From assembly GCA_037127315.1 (NCBI GenBank), contig JBBBDQ010001688.1, forward strand, positions 2,884,501 to 2,948,500: a DNA stretch of 64,000 nucleotides, written 5' to 3'. Positions within the stretch are counted from its first letter, which is position 1. The number at the start of each line of letters is the position of its first letter. Both the position numbers and the translations under genes were made by a program. Origin of the DNA: Ascarosepion bandense (lineage: Eukaryota; Mollusca; Cephalopoda; Sepiida; Sepiidae). Positions 12,346 through 24,399 of this stretch are shown here, one piece after another. The notes beneath the pieces were generated by a model. The model did no database searches. It saw only the letters and a list, made by a program, of their open reading frames with translations, and had not been told where the DNA came from.

Positions 12346-12610
12346 ATACAGCAGCTAGAATACACATGCACATACACACACACACGTACAGTAGCAGTGG
12401 ACAACCCTCAACAACCATTCAGAGAGGGACCGTGACGAAGTTCGCACAGTCAAAAGCTTCTCTGCCATTCTGATGATAAGATTTTAATCTCGAAATATTA
12501 ATGTAATAAATAAGTAATACAAACACTTCCTTACCTTCCTTTATTTCATTAATGCATTGTGACAGCCTTCAAGACATAACCCATACACACACACACATAT
12601 ATATATATAA
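12346..12610. repeat. Penelope-associated terminal sequence and CA repeats
   Basis: Just upstream of the Penelope-like RT there are CA-rich microsatellites and, at about 12480-12590, a stretch matching the right arm of the inverted repeat at 55.23-55.52 kb (taccttcctttatt, gcattgtgacagccttcaa). It is probably terminal pLTR-type sequence of this element family; that link is inferred from position. Confidence 0.5.
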
Positions 12611-12681
12611 GTCTTATATCAAAGTTTCAAATTTTAATGTTTTGGGCAGGGGAAATATTACTAAAATGGATAATGATGCTT

Positions 12682-13226
12682 ACTGATCGATTTTTGAAAA
12701 TTAATGGCAGTAATCATTTTCAACAAGATAATAAAAATCAAGTAAATTAGATTAAAACAATCTTGTGAAAAATTTATAATTGATGATGATTCATTGATAA
12801 AATCGAAATATTATTACATTTTTTAAATGTCATGTTTAGTCAGAACATAGGCAATCATGTCTTCCCAAATATTTATTTTTTATCTTTAAATTGCCACAAT
12901 TTCTTGTGAAACATAGTCAGTGATTTCTTGTTACATCCTGCAAATATTTTAGTTCAGACCTATCTCTTACAATAAGTACCACCTAAGTCTTGCAAACTCA
13001 GTCTACCCTGCTATTTAACCCATAACTAAGAGGCAAAAGACAAAGGAAAAATGCAACTCATGAGTCAGAAATATGAACTTGGCTCATTAATTCCACTTCC
13101 TGCATCAATATCCAAGCAACCTATGTAAATAATTAAAATTCATTCATTATGCTTAATCTAAAAAATTTGTAAAGTCAAATACTTTTCTTGAGAATATCAA
13201 AATAGAATACCAATAACATTCAATCT
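12682..13226. repeat. Flank of the duplicated exon 4 block
   Basis: Aligns by eye with 17319-18016: both contain 'aatggcagtaatcatttt', 'ctaccctgctatttaaccc' and 'gcttaatct'. The copy at 17.3 kb has about 170 extra bases near 17370-17540. It shows that exon 4 was copied together with about 0.5 kb of downstream DNA. No gene inside. Confidence 0.75.
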
Positions 13227-13603
13227 TTATTTGTCTGTCCATTCTTCTCTGTAATCTGTCATTGTTTCAATAATCTTTTCACATTCTTTGTCATCAACAT
13301 TCTGCAAGAGATTGATAGAAGGAATGAAGAAATATGGAAGGTCTCTTGACTGCAGTCGTCCAATAAATGAATCTAAAGCATGAAGCGTATATTCTTTAAG
13401 CTCAGGCCTCTGACCAATTTCTTCAAACATGTGTAAACAATGGTTCGTTATATGATATGAACCAATCTTACTGTTGTGATCATTATTATCTGCCAATATT
13501 TTTTTTAAATTCATATGACTTTTCGATCTTCTGGTTTGCATTTGTCACCGATTATTTTCTCAAATGTTGAATAACTAATTCATCATAATTCAAAATTGTT
13601 ATC
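13227..13603 (-). pseudogene. Decayed copy of cGLR exon 4 (Mab-21 C-terminal domain)
   Basis: From 13541 to 13227 the frame is open and nearly identical to exon 4 of the main gene, including FIGRLQSRDLPYFFIPSINL. The upstream third is broken. The codons for the Trp-Arg pair of 'ELWRIS' have both become TGA, the Arg codon of 'KVIRIL' has become TGA, and small deletions follow (for example in the AAGAAA run), so the Met at 13541 is not a real start. No matching copies of exons 2 or 3 lie near it. It is a pseudo-exon left by a local duplication. Confidence 0.85.
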
Positions 13604-14604
13604 CTCTGTATGTCAGTCTCTTTGTCACCTGACTTTTCTTTTTATCTCTATTTCTCATATCGTCAGAGATTTTCTCCCTCCACTTTGGGCAGAGTTATTA
13701 CATGACATCAGTTTCTCTCAGGGAAATTTTAAGTAGTCATTTTCCCAGTAATAAATCCTCCCAGGAGGAGGGGGAGAATATTCAATGATTGGAAGTGTAA
13801 AACAAAGAAGGAAGACTGGTTGAATTTTAGGATATTTGCATAACACCTCTTATGCGTCCTTACCATACAAGTAGAAAGGGACACCCATAAATACGAGAGC
13901 CCAGAGAAAAGTTTCTGTCAGCGCCACCTGTAGAGGAAGTGAGAAGCAGTTCCCAGTGATTTCGCAGTTGGAATTTGAAGTTGCCAACCAAAGTAGCCAG
14001 TAAAAGTTTGAAGTTGCCAACCAAAGTTCAAAGTAATAATAACCAAAGTTTCTGCTGAAGAAGAACAAAATTTCGATGAAAACCTTGTGCCAAACTGTTG
14101 ATAATAATAAGGAAACGCTGATGAACATTTTTGTTGCAAAGTAAAAACAATGTTGTTTAAAACTTACCCGTTACCTGGTTATCAAGTCTGCCCATCTTAG
14201 AGAAACTGGTTGAATTTTTTTCATTCCCTTGCCAATTGTTAGGAACGGGTTGGAAAAAGAAAAACTATAATTATTTTTTGTATATAAATACTATCTGCTG
14301 TTTATGCAGGCATCATTCATTTTATTTCCAAAATTGGTGCTGTTTTATTTCCACAATCGTGCGTGCATATCCAACTTGGTTTAGCTTGGCTGAGATACCC
14401 CCAGTGATAATTGAGCTTAACTGTTATGATCAAAATCACAACATGGATAAGAGAGACGACAGTTGAAGAGGTCAATCCAAAGATCAGCTGTTGTGTCAAC
14501 ACCATTAACGACCAATGAGTGTGAGCTGACAGCCTGTTCTCAAACCAGGATCAGTTCTGACAAAAGGGACAACAGACCACAAAGGCTCCAGTACAACCAC
14601 ATCA

Positions 14605-14635
<31 letters not shown>

Positions 14636-15250
14636 TTGAAGCTATACAGTTTTAAATAAGTTGTTGAACTACATTTAGAACTACTGTGTGAAATTCAAAC
14701 AAAATTTACATTTAATAAGTTATAAAAAAAAATAATTATAGCACATAATACAAAACTGGCAAAATCTTGCACAAAATTTTCCTTTGTGCATCATACAATT
14801 AGGCAAAATAAGTTTTAGTTACAATTCTGTTGGGCTCATAAATCAATGGCCTTAGTTATAAACGGAATTTAATTTAGTTTATCACTTATTTATTTATCTT
14901 TATTCATTCAGTGAGAAAAATAATGTCAACATTTCTCCTTTAAAAAAAACTGTAAGGCTACAAAAGGTGCTTATCTCCCTTTGGTCAAGATAAAATCATG
15001 TGGTCACATGACAACTGCTTGTGTCATCACTCTTGGTAGTGACCCTAATGCTAGTCACACTTTTTCAGCTAATAGCAACCAAGGAAGAAGGTGGTTTCTG
15101 CCTACTGCCATGTTTCGCTGGAACATAAACCTTCTGCCATTCTGTCTGGACATAGATGAATCCACAAGCACATGATGCCATCCCATCCAGACATAGATGA
15201 AGCCTGCCGTATCCTTTTGGGATAGAGATGAAATCGGCCTCTCCTAATCT
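13604..15250. other. Spacer without recognised gene
   Basis: A 21-bp phrase (gaagttgccaaccaaagt) occurs twice at about 13977-14027, and a TA microsatellite lies at 14606-14626. Small ORFs at 13850-14139, 14236-14505 and 14981-15175 show no family motif and are on opposing strands in the same DNA. I do not call any of them a gene. Confidence 0.4.
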
Positions 15251-15254
15251 GGAG

Positions 15255-16000
15255 TCATTATAGCGGGTTGTTTATCTATTCCTTTTCTAGTTGTAGTGGG
15301 AGTCTATTCTAGCGAAGGGCAGATGTATATTGTTGCAGGTTAACGGAATTTGGCCTTGTGGTAGATAGCCCACTATAAGTCATAAAATGATTATAAAATC
15401 AAGAAAAGCAAATTAAGTTGAAAAATAACATTTTTATATATACACATATCAATTAATGTTTTTACATTTAAAGTAGTAACTTGAATATAAGTCCAACGAA
15501 GGTTAAAATGCTCATGGCAAATGATAAGCTGAAAGAGATTTAAGGCTTAGGAATGTGGGGAGCGTGTAAGTGAGGAATGTCTTTGATGTAGTCACTCCTT
15601 AGTTCAGTACATAGTTTTGAGACAGGGAAGAAGGAAGGAGAGGTGAAGGGACGAGCATAGTAGCCACTTGACTTTGTGAAATGAGATATTAATTACTCTT
15701 GCCTGTAACCATGGGTCTGTCTGCTGGGTACTTTCTGTCTCAGCTTTTTATGTCTGCTTTTTGGATCAAAAGCAGCTCGTTTGGGATTTCACACTTGAAT
15801 TTGATTCTGGGCTTCCCATTGGCTGGGAAATAAAATTTTCGTAGGCTCGCGAAATGGAAATTTGATATTTGATTAATTTTTATTTTTCAACCAGAACATC
15901 TGCGTGAACTTGGATGCGCACCGACGAGTTTTGGTCATTTGCTTTCTGGTGGTTATAGAGCAAACATCTGGTCGCTCGCTTTTGCTCGGTATCAGCACAT
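15255..16000 (-). repeat. LTR-like repeat, family A, copy 2
   Basis: Same family as 3886-4700, with shared 'aggttaacggaatttggcct', 'cataaaatgattataaaatc' and 'cttcccattggctgg'. The TATA-like box on the minus strand reads CATAAAAAG. No coding region is attached, so it is probably a solo LTR. Confidence 0.55.
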
Positions 16001-16438
16001 CATAACAATGGTCAAACTGAACTATGTTCAAGTATATATAAAAACATTTTTCCTTTGATTCCTCCTGATACTTTACTTTGCGTAAGATATGTTTTGTTGC
16101 ATATAAGAATTATTATGAAATAAATACAAACAACGTAATTGTATAAAGTCGGTGTATTACCAGGAAGAGAAGTATTTACAAAGAGGTTGTTAGTAGAAAT
16201 ACAGAACAAGGGTTTAGTAGAACGTATTGTCGTGAGACGTAAGAGTCTGACCAATAGAACACTTCCGGTCCAATACTGGAACTACCCGACTGACTTGTTC
16301 ACTTGGCTGACTTCCGAGGTCTTCCCCGAGCTATCATCACCACTCATTTAGAACAGTTCACTACTGAAGACGAAGCACCCCAACAAGATATAATAGATAA
16401 TGTATTTCTCTAGGTGTGGCCACATATTTATTGATATG
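16001..16438. repeat. Repeat shared with 49.74-50.03 kb
   Basis: Stretches near 16155-16275 (tattaccagg, gtttagtag, acacttccggt) recur at 49755-49865, so this is a dispersed repeat, perhaps LTR-derived. No gene seen. Confidence 0.4.
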
Positions 16439-16458
16439 TATTATTTGTGAATGTCATA

Positions 16459-16615
16459 ATACAATATAACCCGGATATTTGAAACCCGGATATAAGAGAG
16501 ATGTTCTCTGGTCCCAAAATAGAGCCTGTGGTAATGTATATGAAATAAACCAAACCCGGATATAAGATAACTTTTATCCAGTCCCGACAACTCTCTTATA
16601 TCCGGGTGACACTTT
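16459..16615. mobile_element. Short inverted-repeat element (MITE-like)
   Basis: 'acccggatataagaga' on the left is matched in inverted orientation by 'tctcttatatccgggt' on the right, about 130 bp apart, with a further cccggatataaga copy between. Terminal inverted repeats around a short non-coding core are what a MITE of a DNA transposon would leave. Confidence 0.5.
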
Positions 16616-17318
16616 AATATATAACAGTCTGTTTGAGAACAAGCATTCATTCGTTTCTTTTCTCTGTTCAGTCTTACCATTACATAGTGATCCCTCTTAA
16701 TATTATTTACTAACCCACGTGGGAATAAGTAAAACATAATTCTTCACTTTTGAAAACAAGTCATACAAACCTTCAAAACAAATGCCATGTTTTTCTTGCA
16801 TTTGTAAATACAACGATTGGAAAAATTGAGTTTTCAATTCTTTATTTAATGTTTGTGATTCAAGTTTTATTTTTTTCTACAAGCTAAAGGTTGTTACAGC
16901 AATAAAAGCAAAAATATTAAAATAACATTTATAACAAAAAATGTGGACAACAAAAATGTATGTTCCTGTAACTTGGTAATAGCAAAATATAATGATTAAA
17001 AGAAAATAAAACACTATATTGATCCTATCTGATTAGAGCAACAAAAAGAAAAAGGGCTAAAAAAAATGTACAACCCATGATTAATGTTATACACAAGCAA
17101 AAAATATAACATTAAACAGTAATAACCTGTAAACCCACCAACCACTCTTGAAGCAGATAAGTATATAAAACCTGAAGAGATTTTAAGTAAAAAGACTTAC
17201 ATAAAAGATTCAATTTTAATATTTATAAAACTGAAGATATTTGAAGCATATAAGACATATATTTTATTAGTATATAAAACCTGAAAATACTATATATATA
17301 TATATATATATATAAAAT
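16616..17318. other. AT-rich spacer
   Basis: No gene seen; a TA microsatellite lies at 17290-17314. Confidence 0.5.
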
Positions 17319-18016
17319 ATTGATTGATTTTGAAAATCAATGGCAGTAATCATTTTAAACAAATAATACAGCCCAACTCAGTTGCATTGTGACAGATTGA
17401 GGCCAAATTTAGTCTTTTGTTTAGTTCTTAGTTTCAACAAAAATTGGATGATCTGAAACCACAACCTTCACCCAACTAAAAGTTTTAATAATTAGTGTAG
17501 AAAAATTTACAATCTGAACAAATTGTAATTTATGTAATAAAAATCAAGATAAAACAAACTTGTAAAAAATTAATAATTGACAATTTTTCATCGATGAAAT
17601 CCAAATATTATTACATCATGTTTTTAAAATGTCATGTCAAGTCAAAACATAGGCAATCATGTTTGCCCAAAGATTTATTTTTCTGTGAATTGCCACAAAT
17701 TCTTGTGAAAAATAACTCAGTGATTTCTTGTTAGGTTGTCCAAATTTTTCAGTTCACACATGTTTATCTCTTACAATGACTACCAGCTAAATATAGCAAA
17801 CCCAGTCTACCCTGCTATTTAACCCATAACTAGGGCAAAGAAGAGAAAGTAAAATGCAACTGATAATCCAAAAATATGAACTTAGCTCACCAATTCCACT
17901 TCTTCCTCCTCCCATCCACAAAAAAAATCATTTATTATGCTTAATCTAAGAAATTTGTAAAACTCAAATATTTTTCTTTTAGAATATCAGAATAGAATAC
18001 CAATGACATTCAATCT

Positions 18017-18399
18017 TTATTTGTGTGTCCATTCTTCTTTGAAATCTGTCATCGTCTGAATAATCTTTTCACATTCTTTGTCATCAACATTCTGCAAGAG
18101 ATTGATAGAAGGAATGAAGAAATATGGAAGGTCTCTTGACTGCAGTCGTCCAATAAATGAATCTAAAGCATGAAGCGTATATTCTTTAAGCTCAGGCCTC
18201 TGACCAATTTCTTCAAACATGTGTAAACAATGGTTCATTATCTCATATGAACCAATCTTACTGTTGGGATCATTATTATCTGCCAATATTTTCTTTAAAA
18301 TTCGTATGACTTTTCGATCTTCTGGTTCGCATTTGTCACCGATTATTTTCTTCTCAAATGCTGAATAACTAATCCGCCATAATTCAGGATTTTCGTCAT
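18017..18399 (-). CDS. cGAS-like receptor, exon 4 (C-terminal Mab-21 domain, with stop)
   Basis: The exon starts after TATCCAG at 18400, preceded by a T-rich tract, and ends at a TAA at 18017. It encodes about 126 residues: ENPELWRISYSAFEKKII, a cluster of charged helices, then HMFEEIGQRPELKEYTLHAL and SRDLPYFFIPSINLLQN. The 'W-R-I-S-x-S-x-x-E-K' stretch and the 'YFIP..NL' stretch are signatures of the C-terminal helical lobe of Mab-21/cGAS proteins. The exon phase (2 nt of a split codon) fits the donor of exon 3 exactly. The H...CC...C zinc thumb of vertebrate cGAS is absent; only one Cys is seen in the matching stretch. The stop codon overlaps an AATAAA. Confidence 0.85.
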
Positions 18400-18693
18400 C
18401 TGGATAAAAAAAAGAAATATTTAGATATTAATTTTATTGCTAAATAATCATTGTCTATAAAAACAAAAAGTAATCATTATAAAGCAATCAAAAAATATCA
18501 TTATAAATTTTTTAATAAAATTATCATGATATTTTTTTAATAATTGTTTCAATACTGCCACTGGTGCACAGGGGGTTACAGTGAGAGGAGAATGGAAATA
18601 TAAGAAAACGGTACAGAGGATGTCAAAGAAAACATAAGAGAAAAATGGAAGTCAATAATATAGAAGATGACAATTGATGTTGCACTTAAACTT

Positions 18694-19900
18694 TTAGAGA
18701 TTGTAGTTGTCAGGGAAGCAAGTATATGGAAGATTTTCACAGGTAGGAAGTGTGAGAAAAGAAACTGTTGAGTATAAGTGGTGGTTACATTTGCCTATTT
18801 TGACAGTAAGGAGATTGGACCTAGTTTTCAATCTAGTAGCATGAGTAAACACACGTAAACGTGGGAAATGTGAATGAAGCTCATCCGAGCAGATGTCATC
18901 GGGATGGATTACATTGCAGTTCCTCCTTTGGATTTTATCAAGGACCCTGAGATGAACAGCAGGAACACCTGGCCAGATATGACAACAGTATTCAATGCAC
19001 AGACAAATGGTAGATTTATAAATGTGCAAGATAGAAAAACTTCCTAGCCCCGCACTGTGGATATAGCTATTGATTTGATGTAGTCATTCCACTTGAGGTC
19101 AGCTGAGAGACTGAAGCTGAGGAGGCACTGTGTATTGCTTTCTGGGAGACTAGCATGATCCATACTGATGGAAGGTAGGAAAGCTTCTCTGTGGTGGTTA
19201 AAGGGGAACAGATTTGTTTTGGAAGGATTAAAATTTACAAGACCAATATATATATTCAGGGATGGATGTTTGCCAGGTCTACCACTAATGCACTAAACAG
19301 AAGTCATACTCAAAGAATAGGTTGTTAGATGTAAGATAATGAATCATTTCAACTTTGATAATTGCCTTAAACACTTTGCCAAAAAGCGGTAAGAGGGTGA
19401 TAGGATGATAGAGGGGCCAACAAGCTCTCTATCTTTAAAAATACAGGAACTACAGAAAAGGAATTCCAGCAATCAGGAAAGCAAGAGGCAGTGCGAAAAT
19501 AGTTATAGTTTGGAGAGGATAGGGTAGAGCTCTATGGCACATTTCTTTAGGACAATGACTGGAATTCCATCACCTCCACTTGCTTTGTGGGAGTCAAGCT
19601 TAGAAATATTGTTAGAGACCAGAGAACTAGGTTAGAACTCCAAATGAGTCAAGTGTGGAATGAAAGAGAATTTACAAGCAAAGAACTGTGGCTGTGAGGA
19701 CCTCAAAATTATTGAACAGATGGGTAATTGATGGTTTTTCTTTTATTGTTTAACAAGCTTTTACAGAGCTGCCAATAATCTTTGGAGCCAAACTTGAGGG
19801 ATGCTATATGCTACTTCAATCTATCAACAAACAACAACTTAGCCTTGATAACTAACTTGGTTTTTACTTTTTTCAGAAATAAAATGAGTAAAACATTGAA
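18694..19900 (-). pseudogene. Non-LTR retrotransposon RT C-terminal fragment inside intron 3
   Basis: The frame at 19029-18694 reads YKSTICLCIEYCCHIWPG, then LRVLDKIQRR and a hydrophobic tail, the thumb and post-RT region of a CR1/jockey-like LINE. Further right, broken sequence continues the RT (for example SMDHASLPESNTQ and WNDYIKSIAI near 19060-19200). Same family as 35380-35990. Confidence 0.75.
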
Positions 19901-20185
19901 ATTATAGCAAAACATGAATCTGTAATGGCTCCTTTATGATAAATAAAGATAATGGACAATCCAGAGGTTTGTTTGACAGCATTGATGTAACCAGCATGTA
20001 ACGAGTTCTCTGCTTGGTCACTAGATGAGCCAATGACAGCCCTGCCTTCTTTCTAACTTGGTGGACAATTTAGTACTCTTTTGATGACTGACCTTGGAGC
20101 AGTGAAAATGTACCAAGCCATTTTCTGACCAACAACAATGTGGACATGTCAACAGTCACGTATGTACCATTTTAATAAGTGTCTT

Positions 20186-20223
<38 letters not shown>

Positions 20224-20225
<2 letters not shown>

Positions 20226-21505
20226 CGTGACACCAGCCTGGCCGTTGTTTCCGATGTCTTGTCTCTCCAGTGAGCTGAAGGAACCACCACTATTCACCAC
20301 GTTGTGAATTTTTTTTTTATTCAAATAGCACATTCTCATTCTCTAAGGACTGTTCGATGATAAAAGATGAAATGGCTGGGGTCTACGCTGGAAAAAAAAA
20401 TCACTATTCCTGCAGAAAAAGGCTCCAGTCATAATTGCGAGGACATGAAAAAAAAAAAGCAACACTTTCAGTTCCTCTACAAGGAGTCTTTTAAGACTAC
20501 TGCTTTTATGTCAATACCAAAAACATAGTACAAATACAAAGTCTTAATGAGTTTGAGTCGGAATGTGACACAGAAAGTAAGGCACAACTAGTCTAATATG
20601 AAGTCAACCAATCTAAGGGAGATAATTCTCGGTTCTTCACCGTACCTGACAATATTATGGTTTTGGTTTTTTGGCTCTTCTGATGGAGTTATCAGGATTC
20701 GTTCAGGTTTTATCTTTTATCTCTTGGTTCGGATTCAGATTCTTCATGCATGACATTCGACAGACCAGATCAACCGCTCCACTACGTCCGTTTCCGCACA
20801 GTTTTACCTTGTCTAGTTTGATCTCAGACTACTTCTATCTGCAACTATCTCCGACTGCATTGATCTCTCTCTGTCTCTTGCGATTTCTCAGTCTACGAAC
20901 GGGAACTGTGATCCGCGACCTAACTGGTTTCTGAATCTGCCGCTCTGCAGACAGGAACTACTTAACTGCAGCGTGCAGCTCACTTATATAGTGTCAGGCG
21001 GGGCTACACAATTTTTAGGCACCACCCACAAATTTTAATATGCAAATCGCATTAACCCTCATGTGGGTTCATTTAATCTCTGAATCCCCGCGGGAGACTA
21101 TTTCTCAAGTGGCACTAAAAATGAATTTGGAATTCCCGCTGGCTTTTCGCAGACATTCTCTATTTGAATCTTGTCAAAACCACTTAGCTCGTCTGAGGAC
21201 CTGGCCAGATTTTGCTCTTTCAGACCACTCAGAATGCAATTTGCCATTTACCATACTTTTTACAAAATCACCATTTATTATAAACTTTACTCAACAAACC
21301 TGTCCGTTAATCATTCTGGAATTATTCCACCTAATTAATTAATAATTCAACCCCAGAAATAATTATTAAAAAAAACAAAAAGCTTATTTCTGGGATTACT
21401 CGAGAATCTCTTCTATCCAACTAATTAATACCTTCATCTCAGTCCTTTAGAACTGTTAATTAATCAATTTACCTGGAAGAGGGGGGTGCTCTCACTCTCT
21501 CTATG
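20224..21505. repeat. LTR-like repeat, family C, inverted relative to the 30.2-31.3 kb copy
   Basis: Reverse-complement match to 30166-31328 over about 1.2 kb: the gtgacaccagcctggcc end here mirrors ggccaggctggtgtcac near 31320, and the taattaatt-rich end near 21350-21480 mirrors 30190-30360. A TATA-like 'cttatatagtg' is present. A TA microsatellite (20186-20223) borders the left end. The ORFs inside (20671-20934, 21040-21342) are not conserved in the other copies and I do not call them genes. Confidence 0.7.
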
Positions 21506-22107
21506 TTTTATATAGTTTTGAAAAATTTTTAGATATTCTACAATTTCATGGGTAATACGTATTTCGCACACAAATGATAAACAGTTAATATTCAAAATAA
21601 TCTAGAAAATAATTAAACACAGATGCTCACATGAGACATTTGTAACGATAATCTACAAAAAAAATCCCAAAGAGAGAAAGAACAAGAAAATATAAAAAAA
21701 TGATAAACAGAAAGAAATAGAAGGAGAACGAACAGTATAAAGAGAAATAAATGAAAGTTAATGTCTTAGATCGACATCAGCGTCTATTGCAATTCATCTG
21801 CTTTCTTAGAAAAACATGACAAGGAAATTTAACATTAAAATGTAGTTTTAAATATAATGGGATATAATTATGGTAAGAAAATAAATTGTAAATCATACTT
21901 TTTAATACAAATTAAAATATAACCACTAGTATTATTATATTATAAATATAGTTAAAATAAGTAAAACTTATATAAGGAAATAATACAATCTTAAATAATT
22001 GTAATAATAATAATAAAAATAATAACAATAAATATATAGAAAAAAACTGAACACTAATAATGATAATGATAATAATATTAAAAAAGAAAAAGGATCCTAA
22101 ATAATAA

Positions 22108-22169
<62 letters not shown>

Positions 22170-22335
22170 ATTTTATCACTAATGATAAAATATTATTATT
22201 AAAGAAAACAGATCTTAAATAATAGTAATAAAATAAAAAGCATAATAATAATAAAAAAAACCTAAGAAATATATAAAATTTTTTAACACTAATAATATTA
22301 TTAAAAAAAAACTATACATACATATACATACCCAC

Positions 22336-22390
<55 letters not shown>

Positions 22391-22481
22391 CATCATACAC
22401 ATATATATTCATATACACGTATACATAAAAAATACATCCAAAAACAAATATATACATATCCCATATACATCTTTTTATTAG

Positions 22482-22516
<35 letters not shown>

Positions 22517-22788
22517 TCACACACACACACATATATATATATATATAAACATATATGTACACACACCTACACATATATGCACATATGCATATACATACCC
22601 ACACATTCAAACACATATAAACATACAATATTACAATCTAAAATACTATAAAACATACAGTAATATAACTATAAACATAATAATTATAAAATTATTTTGG
22701 CGTAAAAACATTTCCAACTGTAAATTCCAGATTTTTCTCCAAAAGAAACCACCTTTTTAAATTAATTTAAATTATAATTTTGATCTGG
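21506..22788. repeat. AT-rich DNA with long TA and CA microsatellites
   Basis: TA runs at about 22110-22166 and 22340-22386, and CA-rich runs at about 22490-22530. The long tyrosine/isoleucine/cysteine-rich ORF in this stretch is a microsatellite translation, not a gene. Confidence 0.8.
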
Positions 22789-24218
22789 CTAAATTATTTT
22801 ATATTTATTCTTATGCCTGCATTTAAATATCAATTTGTTACATTGATTAAAGAGTTCCTTTGAATTATTGTATTTGATAATGAATTTCTCCTCCAGGCAT
22901 AAATTACACCTGTCCCTGAACTTGTTGAGAGTGTTAGCATATTTTATTATCCTCCATTTCACCAGTGGGGTAAATCCTCCATCCTTAATATTCCAGTAGC
23001 ATTTAGACAGGGCAGTTTGATGTTTCAAGGAGGCATTGGAAAACGAGTGTCTGTGATCGTCAAGTCTCTGTTTCCAACTACCTGCAGATATCCCTATATA
23101 AACTCTATTTTTCTGCCAGGGTCCTCTTCTGGAAAAATAGTGGCTTCATAAACAGCTTTTTCAGAATGACTCCTGTCATCAACTAGGCAGTTGATTTTAT
23201 TGATGCAATTGCAGGAAAGTTTATTTTCCAGAGATTTGTTATAGAAGTTTTTGAGTAATTTAATATTATGAGAATTAATTATCTTTTGAATGTTATTAGT
23301 AGGTGAATAACTAATTTTATGAGTTTTTCTCTTGAATAATTTACTTAGGGGATTGTTTTGGTGGAAGTATTTGCTAACTAAATTTAAAAAATATTTGCCT
23401 ATGTTTACATTGGACAACTTGCAAAAAGGAGGGTTGAACCATATTATGTTTTTTTAGTTTTTTTTTTTCTAATTTTGCTTTTGTTTCCATTTTTAGTTTT
23501 AGGTGATTGATTACTTTTTTGGTACGATTTAAATGTATTATTGGACAGATTAAAGCTAATGTCTAAAAAAATTAACAGTTTTGAGATTGGATGAAATTTT
23601 GATTTTAAAAACTAAAATATTTAATGCTCTAATAATTTTTTTTCAAAATTCTAGATGTAGGAGGGCCATTACTGTTAAGGATATACATAAGGCCATCATC
23701 TTCGTAAACACCTACTTGATTAGGATCAACAATTCTACCAAGAGTATATATATATATATATCGGGGGGTCAGATCTGCAATTTGAGCTGAATCATCAGCT
23801 CCCATTGGGACATCAAAGCTATTGCTAATATTTTTTAGTCCAGGTAGAATCATTGTATACTAGTAGAGTATCTCTAGAAGCTAAAATTATATTCAATTCA
23901 TTATTGGAAATATTAGTAAAGGTTTTAGCATAGTTTAAACTATTAACTAATAAATCATAGGAAATAGAGGGGTAAAAATCTATGATATCAAATTGTAAAA
24001 AAGAAACTTTTCTCATCTGGAATATTTTGGAATCATGCAATGGTATCAGACGAGTCTTTCCATGAATTTGTATGGAGATTCTCTTGTATGGATAGTATAA
24101 TATTCTTTAGTATATTGCTAGAAATTAAACCTAATTCAGTTTTGGAGGGATTAATCCACGGACCACTTTGAATGAAAACAAGGAGAAATATAATATGAAA
24201 TCTCAAAAAGCCCCACAA
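22789..24218 (-). pseudogene. Penelope-like element, second family, RT and GIY-YIG-like C-terminus
   Basis: On the minus strand the order is: INPSKTELGLISSNIL (about 24150), then SFLQFDIIDFYPSIS (RT motif with catalytic Asp, about 23990), then FDVPMGADDSAQIADL (about 23800), then a spacer, then CNCINKINCLVDDRSH with EKAVYEATI (about 23200), then GSWKQRLDDHRHSF and KHQTALSKCYWNIKD, and finally RCNLCLEEKFIIKY with KLIFKCRHKNKY. This layout matches Penelope-like elements of cnidarian and mollusc type. Frameshifts and a TA repeat at 23750 break it. It sits within intron 3 of the cGLR gene, on the same strand. Confidence 0.75.
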
Positions 24219-24395
24219 GGCAATAAACTTCTCGAGTCTTTTGAAACTGACATGTTTGATTTAATCAAAATAATCAAATTTAAGAAACAATCTAACCAAT
24301 TCCAGTTTCTTCTCAAAAAGGACATTTTATGGAAAGACTCATCTGATACCATTATAAATTTGTGGTTTTATGTATTGAGTTCCTTTTGTTTCTGA
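24168..24395 (+). pseudogene. Inverted fragment of the same Penelope-like element
   Basis: The plus strand reads KSQKAPQGNKLLESFETD and then DLIKIIKFKKQSNQFQFLLK, the region that normally precedes the RT in these elements, but facing the opposite way to the RT part. The phrase ggaaagactcatctgatacc at 24330 is an inverted near-copy of 24041-24062, marking the inversion. Confidence 0.6.
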
Positions 24396-24399
24396 GGGC

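Noticed and set aside
13227..13541. The 104-residue ORF as a separate working gene
   Set aside because: The homologous upstream part has stops and deletions; it is the tail of a dead exon copy.
14400..14520. Possible tRNA-like or structured RNA near 14.45 kb
   Set aside because: No A and B box pair and no cloverleaf could be drawn.
22215..22628. A 137-residue ORF rich in Tyr, Ile, Val and Cys on the minus strand
   Set aside because: It is a translation of TA and CA microsatellites.
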